From Mantis religiosa (Eukaryota > Arthropoda > Insecta > Mantodea > Mantidae), in assembly GCA_030765055.1 (NCBI GenBank), contig CM060952.1, positions 83,414,630-83,478,629 on the forward strand: a stretch of DNA of 64,000 nt, in the 5' to 3' direction. The translations under genes and the position numbers were made by a program. Shown here one piece after another: positions 58,517 through 64,000 of this stretch (the first letter of the stretch is position 1; each line of letters starts with the position of its first letter). The notes under the pieces were generated by a model. The model had not been told where the DNA came from, ran no database searches, and worked only from the letters and a program-made list of their open reading frames with translations.

Positions 58517-59521
58517 GTAAATATGTAAGAAAGAGATGAAGTTTGTTTCACAGAGTGGTTATAAGAATAAAACGTGATTTTTAACTTGTGATGAGAGCTC
58601 GAGTGTTGAACGTGGTAAAGAATCGTGTCGGACAGCTTCTCTCTTTCATGAACTGCTGCAGTAAGCTCCTTCTCTCTCTCTCTCCCTCTTAATTTTACTT
58701 TCAAAGTAGGATTAGTCAGTCCGGAGTTACGATAAAACTTCGACATGGAATTAGCAGCAAAGAATGTTGGACTGTTTGTAAGAGCATCAGATGCTGATCA
58801 AACTTTTTCAACGATTGTGGAACTCGCGGCTTATTTTTAGTCTGCTTAAACGTACAATAGTTTATTTCTCCCAAACAACCGATATGAAATTTAACTTGGA
58901 ATACATTTTTTATTATATGTTAAGTGCAGAAACAGTCTTTTCTATAAAAGTCTGTAACGTACGTCAGTGTCTATAACCAACATAATTGAAAATCCAAAAC
59001 TCCATTAAACACAAAACTTGGTACCTAAGTTGAGCATCATCTAAAGCTGCGCCGCAATGTCGACCTATCTAAGCTCTCTAGTCCTATCTATCCTTCGAAT
59101 ACAGTCATCCGGAATGAAGATAACTTCTGAAGACATTACCAGAAATCTCAAGACTTAGACTTTTAATTTGATATGACAAAATATAAACGTATAAGAATGA
59201 AATTAAAATTATTAGAACATTCTTTTAAACAACTAAATTTTAAAAACTTGTTTGCTATTAAAGGGGTAATTTAGGCAGCAAGTAAAGACAGACGTTTGGT
59301 AGATGAAAGTTTGTTTACCTTCTGAGAAACCTAATGATTAACGTCCAAACTAAAACACAATGTTATAGCATGAAAACACATCCTCACATAGGGCAAAATT
59401 AACAACTGAGGTCTTGGATGTCCTAAAGGTCCTCACCAGGAATACAACCCTAACCTAACATCTCGTGATTTGCCTTTGTTTCAAAGATAACTTCTAAACC
59501 GTAAGAGACACTGAAAATCTT
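58517..59521. other. Non-coding spacer
   Basis: Open frames at 58465-58746 (minus) and 58791-58976 have no domain. Dispersed-repeat text at about 59100-59180. Short (CT)n at about 58670-58690. Confidence 0.35.
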
Positions 59522-59745
59522 AGTGCCCGTCTCTGTAACGTGTCTGCCGCACGTTCTAGAGGTTCAAGAGAGTTGGAATCTCGGCCAGGGTGAGTTATTT
59601 GGATCAGCTTTTACCCGGGATTTTCCCTTATCCTAAAATATGAATGTCTAGTAATTCTCTATAGAGCCTGGGCTCATTTGAACATCATTTCATTCATAAT
59701 CCAATATGTCTTAATGTACGAGGACTCATTTTTTTAAAAGTAAAA
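59522..59745 (+). mobile_element. SINE family A copy
   Basis: Head 'gtgcccgtctctgtaacgtg', degenerate box B (gttggaatc), 'attttcccttatcctaaaa' and a diverged tail (cttaatgtacgaggactca). Confidence 0.8.
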
Positions 59746-61418
59746 CCACCCAAATTATGTCTAACAAATTTGTTTCCTTTTTTGGTGGAGCGAACTGTTT
59801 CCATATATTCCTTGTTACCTGTTTGAATTTTCTTATAGTTATACTTTTCTGAAACAAGAAGTAATTTCATTTATATATCCTGATGAAATAAATATAGAAC
59901 TTCCAAGGTATCACATATCGACCAGCTCATAAAATATTTGAATATCGCTTAAACCTACCGTAAACAGCAATTTCCATAGCACTTATAAATAAATGTATAC
60001 CAAATCAGTTCTCATTTATCTCGATTAAAGTATATAAAAGATTATTAAGATTAGCTTATAGTGGAGTGAGTAAAGAATGTCGTATGAGTCAGAATTTTTA
60101 AGTGTTATCTATCAATCGTTCCTCAATTATTCATATTATCAGTCAATATTTCGGTATAAATCATTATATTGTTGTGTGTTGAGCGGCAGTGGTTTGCAGC
60201 TAGCACATGTGTCACAATAAGAAGAAAGACGTTTCTGTTGAAACAAGGCCGAGAGTTGAGCCAGAGACATCTGTTTTCAGAGTCAGATATAACATGTCAC
60301 CGTGAAGTAGCCCTAGGCTCAGGGCTAATAAGGGCTAAGCCGAGTGTTAACAGTTTGTCTCTCTCGGAGGAAGACGTTGACTGCACCCCTCCCAAGGAAA
60401 CTTTACCCCACAAGTTTGATGTCTCCCTCTCCTGCATGTACTTAACACCAGATGACAGCAAAATCGCTGAGAAATGGAAATGCGGAATGAAGGATGTGGG
60501 AGGCTGAAAATCGGTTAGATGTTTAACGCACGTGGTATTGACATGCGAAAAATCGAAGTTTTCTCTTCATCGTGGTAAGGCGGGGAAAATGTCATGACGC
60601 CTCAAGTCACTAGTGTTAACACTTCCCTTACCTTTATACTCACAAAAGTACCAGAGGGCGACACCGAAATTGATTAAAAAATGTAACAACAATTAGTTTT
60701 AAAATAGTTACATGATATTGTTTCATTCCGCCTTAGCTTCAATACATTCTTTAATTCCATGAAAGCAATCCATAAAGCAATAACGCCTGTCTTTTATCTT
60801 TGTTTGAAGCAAAAAGTAATCAAGGTGCTAGGCGAGGGCTGATGACCTTTAGAACATCTAGATACTCAGCTGTTAATGTTGCTGTAATGGCGTTTATCAA
60901 TACTCAAAGGACAAACAAACATATGTGTATCAAACGGGAATAATGCTACGTCTGTCTGCGATTGCTATAGTACCCTCTTACTAGCACTACTAATTCGTCG
61001 AACTTGTAGCCTTAGATTCTGTTCGAAAGACCCTCTGAGCATATTGGCTTTTGTTTAAACTTAGAGGATCATAACTAGGCATGGCTCTTCGATACTTGCG
61101 ATGTAGTAGCCGCGTTCAATTAGTCCCAGCGGAAGCAAAGCAGACGCAGAGCTTTCACTTTGACTTTCATCCCACGTGGAAGCAATTATAAGGGTCTTCA
61201 ATCCTCAAACATATGTGGTGGTCCTTCTCAATACATTCACCAAGTTAAGCGCTGTTTTTTCATGTGTCATCATTAGTAAATGAATATCCGTTGGAAAATA
61301 CATTTATATTTTACTTTTAAATATTGACGGGGGTCGTCTGACAATGTCTACTTTTTTGGGGTGTAGCAGTTATTTTTATACTTCATGTTTTGTTAGGAAT
61401 AGTCAAGGATATTGGTAT
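59746..61418. other. Non-coding, with one unexplained open frame
   Basis: Dispersed-repeat module at about 59800-60120. The frame at 60169-60507 (112 codons, + strand) lies in sequence richer in GC than its surroundings and has no repeat match in the window. I do not recognise it and cannot call it a gene. Confidence 0.3.
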
Positions 61419-61898
61419 TGTCACCCGAACATCGGAACTCCCTGTAGAACCGGCAGGCAGCAGTAGCAGGAGATGGTAGGCGTTCGCTACGCCTACTCAT
61501 TTGTCTTATAGCGGTAACGAGGGGTGGCTGGAAAAACATTACTGTGCCGTCTCTTTCCGCTCCCCTTGATTTCTCGAACTTACGGGGTATTTCATCTAAT
61601 CCGGGACCTTCTAGATAGGCCAACTGAACTTATATAAGCAACGCGTCGGGCTGGAGGAAAGTCAGTACTTGACGAGCTAGTGAACGGACGAGAAGACTGT
61701 GTACGTGCATCGGAAGAGTTTACGTAACTGTGAGCGTGCAAGTGGAACTACAACGGACGAACTGGTGAATTGTAGGTAATTGTGTGTATTACGTAATTCT
61801 GTGTAATCGGCAAGTGTTCAACTGTAATTCGGTGGAAATAAAGAACATTTTTGAGTGGTGCAATCGGACTTTTAATTTCACGAACCCACAAGGTCACA
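61419..61898 (+). mobile_element. Solo LTR with GTAT target duplication, best copy (family L1t)
   Basis: 480 bases from tgtcacccgaacatcgg to aaggtcaca, flanked by gtat on both sides (61415-61418 and 61899-61902). It has a TATA box (tatataag, 61631-61638), a poly(A) signal (aataaag, about 61840) and TG..CA ends. It is collinear with 23535-24040 (minus) and, less closely, with 9813-10209 and 35333-35748. No gag-pol-like sequence is present on either side. Open frames at 61393-61623 and 61784-62086 overlap its ends by chance. Confidence 0.9.
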
Positions 61899-61902
61899 GT
61901 AT

Positions 61903-63784
61903 TTATAACAAAATAAAAAAAATTAAAGTAGATAATGGTGTAACCATGACAACGGATCATGATAAGTTGTTGAATGTTTTAAAAAGATTTTGTTCTTCTG
62001 CTTATGAAAGTCTTAGGGATAAGACGTATATTTGTCTATCCGAGTGTGTGCAGAAACAATTCTGTGTGTGCATCAAAGATGCATAAGTAGCGTGTGCGCA
62101 AGGAAAGAAATAGTTCACCGTGGAATCTACCGCTGATTGTAAAAAGACTGCAATAATAATATTTGTGATTGTTTCAAAGAATTTAAAATTGTTTATGAGA
62201 AATTAAAATTCCATCTTTGAACGAGAAAAGTATTATTCATTCTTTAAAGATAGCAACACCATCTTTATTAGTTTCCCACGATCCTGGGAAAGAAAAAGAT
62301 CTCATCGCCCAACGATTATAGATGCGCCTAATTATCCAGAGTTGCAGGAGAAACTTCTAGATTTCTTCAAGATCGTCACCAGAGGTGAAGAATTAATCTG
62401 CAAACACCATCATCCCAAATAATCCTGCTTCAAGACAGAGATCATCGCATCACAATCCCACCAAAATGATTCCTTCAAGGGAATGCTTGTAAGTTTCCCT
62501 CGGATATGCTAACATTCATACTTGTAATATATACCTAACAGTATTTCTAAGCTTTCTCGAGTTTAAGGCGTTTATGACATATTTAATCACTATGCGAAAT
62601 GTACTTAATTATTTATTTAAATTGTGTTTAACAGAAGGGCCCCCGCCCAAAAAAAAAAGATAATTACACTGCTTAACTTTATTCAAGCGTTAAATTAGAA
62701 GACATCCTTGTTAAAAGCTTCCAGCATTTAAAAAGAATAATAGCTTTTCCTTACTAGTTTTTCCTTAATTCCTATGTTCGATTTTTTATATTTGAGGTAT
62801 TTACTGATTTGTTAAATCAACTGAAATGTTATTCCCCACCTGTAGCTGCCATAGAATATAGGAAAATGTTTAAGGATAAATCGGCTCACAGTTGCAATAA
62901 ACAAAGCTATAACGTGCAGTCTTTGCTTATAAATTATTATTAAATACCAGAATATCTAAAGTGCTTCTTTAATTTGCAAGTATGTAAATATCCCTCTCAA
63001 ATTCATGCACACTAATACAATTTAACCCTTTCAAAATTGTAATGATGGTCCTACAACAAGATATCGGAATGTTTTGCTAAGATTACCTTGGATACTACGT
63101 TAATAATGAGCATTTAGTTCATGTAGGTAATATAAGTACTAATACCATAACAGCATAGGTAATATATCTCTTTTCAGTTACATTATAAAGCGTTGTAATA
63201 TTACGTATTATTTTAGGATAAATTAATTATTTAAAATTTATTTGAAAATATTAATAATTAAACCAAATGACTATTTCGTACAGTGAAATCAGCTTGAAGT
63301 TCTTTTTCTTTCTAAACGTTATTTTAAACAACGGCAACCCTGGGTTTTCTCAGCTATAAATACGTGCCTAACAATCTTCACCCCTCCACCCCGGTAAGTG
63401 TATCCTAAGATGTTTATGACATTGTGGTTAGGGGTAAGAACAACATTTCCGTACAAAGCGAGCAGCCTGGGGATCCTTTAAGCGCGGTCACTATGCCTCG
63501 ATACTCACGCTACTTGCGTGGTACAAACGTCGAACGATATTTCAGAATATTCCTCGGTACTTTTTCGATACTTCGGTGATGATTCTGCAGTATTTATTTT
63601 ATTTTAAAGTCCAAAAAAAATTATTTCCACATGTAGAACATTGCGAAGTCCCAGAAACTGACAGGAATGTGGTACCTGCACACATTATGCAGCAAATAAC
63701 CGTGTGTCAAATTCAGTGTCAGTTAGTAGTTCCTAAGAAGAAATAACGACATACCTCAACGACTATGTCTCTTCCTCTTTCTAG
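61903..63784. other. Non-coding spacer
   Basis: No gene supported. An open stretch to 62086 beyond the LTR is unrecognised. Short A-run at 62649-62658. Confidence 0.35.
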
Positions 63785-63956
63785 TGTACTGGATCACTGG
63801 AAAACAAATTTAAAATGTCCGCAACTATATATGTAGGTATTTCACTTTCAACATCATCCTCTGAAAGACTATTTAGCACAGCTGGACCCATACGCAACAG
63901 AATAAGAAACAGACTTGACACTTAAGGAGTGAGCCTATTAGTATTCTTGAATAAAA
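63785..63956 (+). pseudogene. hAT transposase C-terminal fragment
   Basis: Frame one reads VLDHWKTNLKCPQLYM. The next frame continues with ISLSTSSSERLFSTAGPIRN, RIRNRLDT, a stop, then GVSLLVFLNKIL. The pattern D-x-W...P-x-L, then S-S-E-R-x-F-S-T-A-G, R-N-R-L and L-x-F-L-N is the hAT C-terminal dimerisation block. One frameshift and one stop make it inactive. It is a different hAT lineage from the one at 9082-9354, which has VERAFSVYKN. Confidence 0.8.
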
Positions 63957-64000
63957 TTTTATAAAAGTGGACCTCTTGACTTTTAAATTCCTAATGCACA

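Noticed and set aside
61899..62086. Internal coding region of an LTR retrotransposon after the LTR
   Set aside because: GTAT flanks both LTR ends, so the LTR is solo. The downstream frame has no protease, polymerase or integrase motif.

Overview
This is a AT-rich, repeat-dominated piece of an animal nuclear genome, almost certainly an insect with a large genome. The evidence is long introns, many tRNA-derived SINEs, LINE, hAT, Tc1/mariner-type and LTR remnants, and long micro- and minisatellites. The repeat style reminds me of blattodean or orthopteroid genomes, but the species cannot be fixed from the sequence. There are no bacterial genes, operons or CRISPR arrays.

Only one host gene can be supported. 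Its last two coding exons lie on the + strand at 12598-12716 and 33432-33638, separated by an intron of about 20.7 kb. The exons join in phase and encode a proline/glycine-rich 'PGPaaY' motif typical of sperm-tail PG-rich repeat (STPG/ODF3/CIMAP-type) microtubule-associated proteins. A poly(A) signal follows the stop at 33682. Upstream exons are not visible and probably lie before the window.

Everything else is mobile or simple-sequence DNA. From 1 to 12.6 kb there are SINEs, an unclassified modular repeat, a tRNA-like inverted-repeat element, a hAT transposase end, an LTR and a decayed transposase-like ORF. The large intron (12.7-33.4 kb) holds two RNase H-bearing LINE ends, several SINE families, an LTR and long (GT)n/(CA)n tracts. 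From 34 to 44 kb there are strand-switching and 0.9-kb trinucleotide arrays, a solo LTR, a tRNA-like inverted-repeat element, a 246-bp MITE, transposase fragments and a tandem array made from the 3' half of a SINE.

The most interesting unit is at 44916-48407. It is a 3.5-kb element with 17-bp perfect terminal inverted repeats around a decayed protein with an N-terminal Cys-rich segment, a 'D-SENY' motif and an 'FSDG' motif. I read it as a possible unclassified DDE/RNase H-fold DNA transposon. To its right lie an internally deleted mariner, a three-level nested insertion with target duplications at two levels (SINE within SINE, LINE within that), a LINE inside a second Tc1/mariner-like transposon, and a 1.5-kb minisatellite with a 501-bp higher-order period. 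The window ends with a solo LTR flanked by GTAT and a hAT C-terminal fragment.

The elements act independently. Nesting gives relative ages: the SINE fragment at 47835 is younger than the 3.5-kb transposon, and the LINE at 50700 is younger than the SINE it interrupts.
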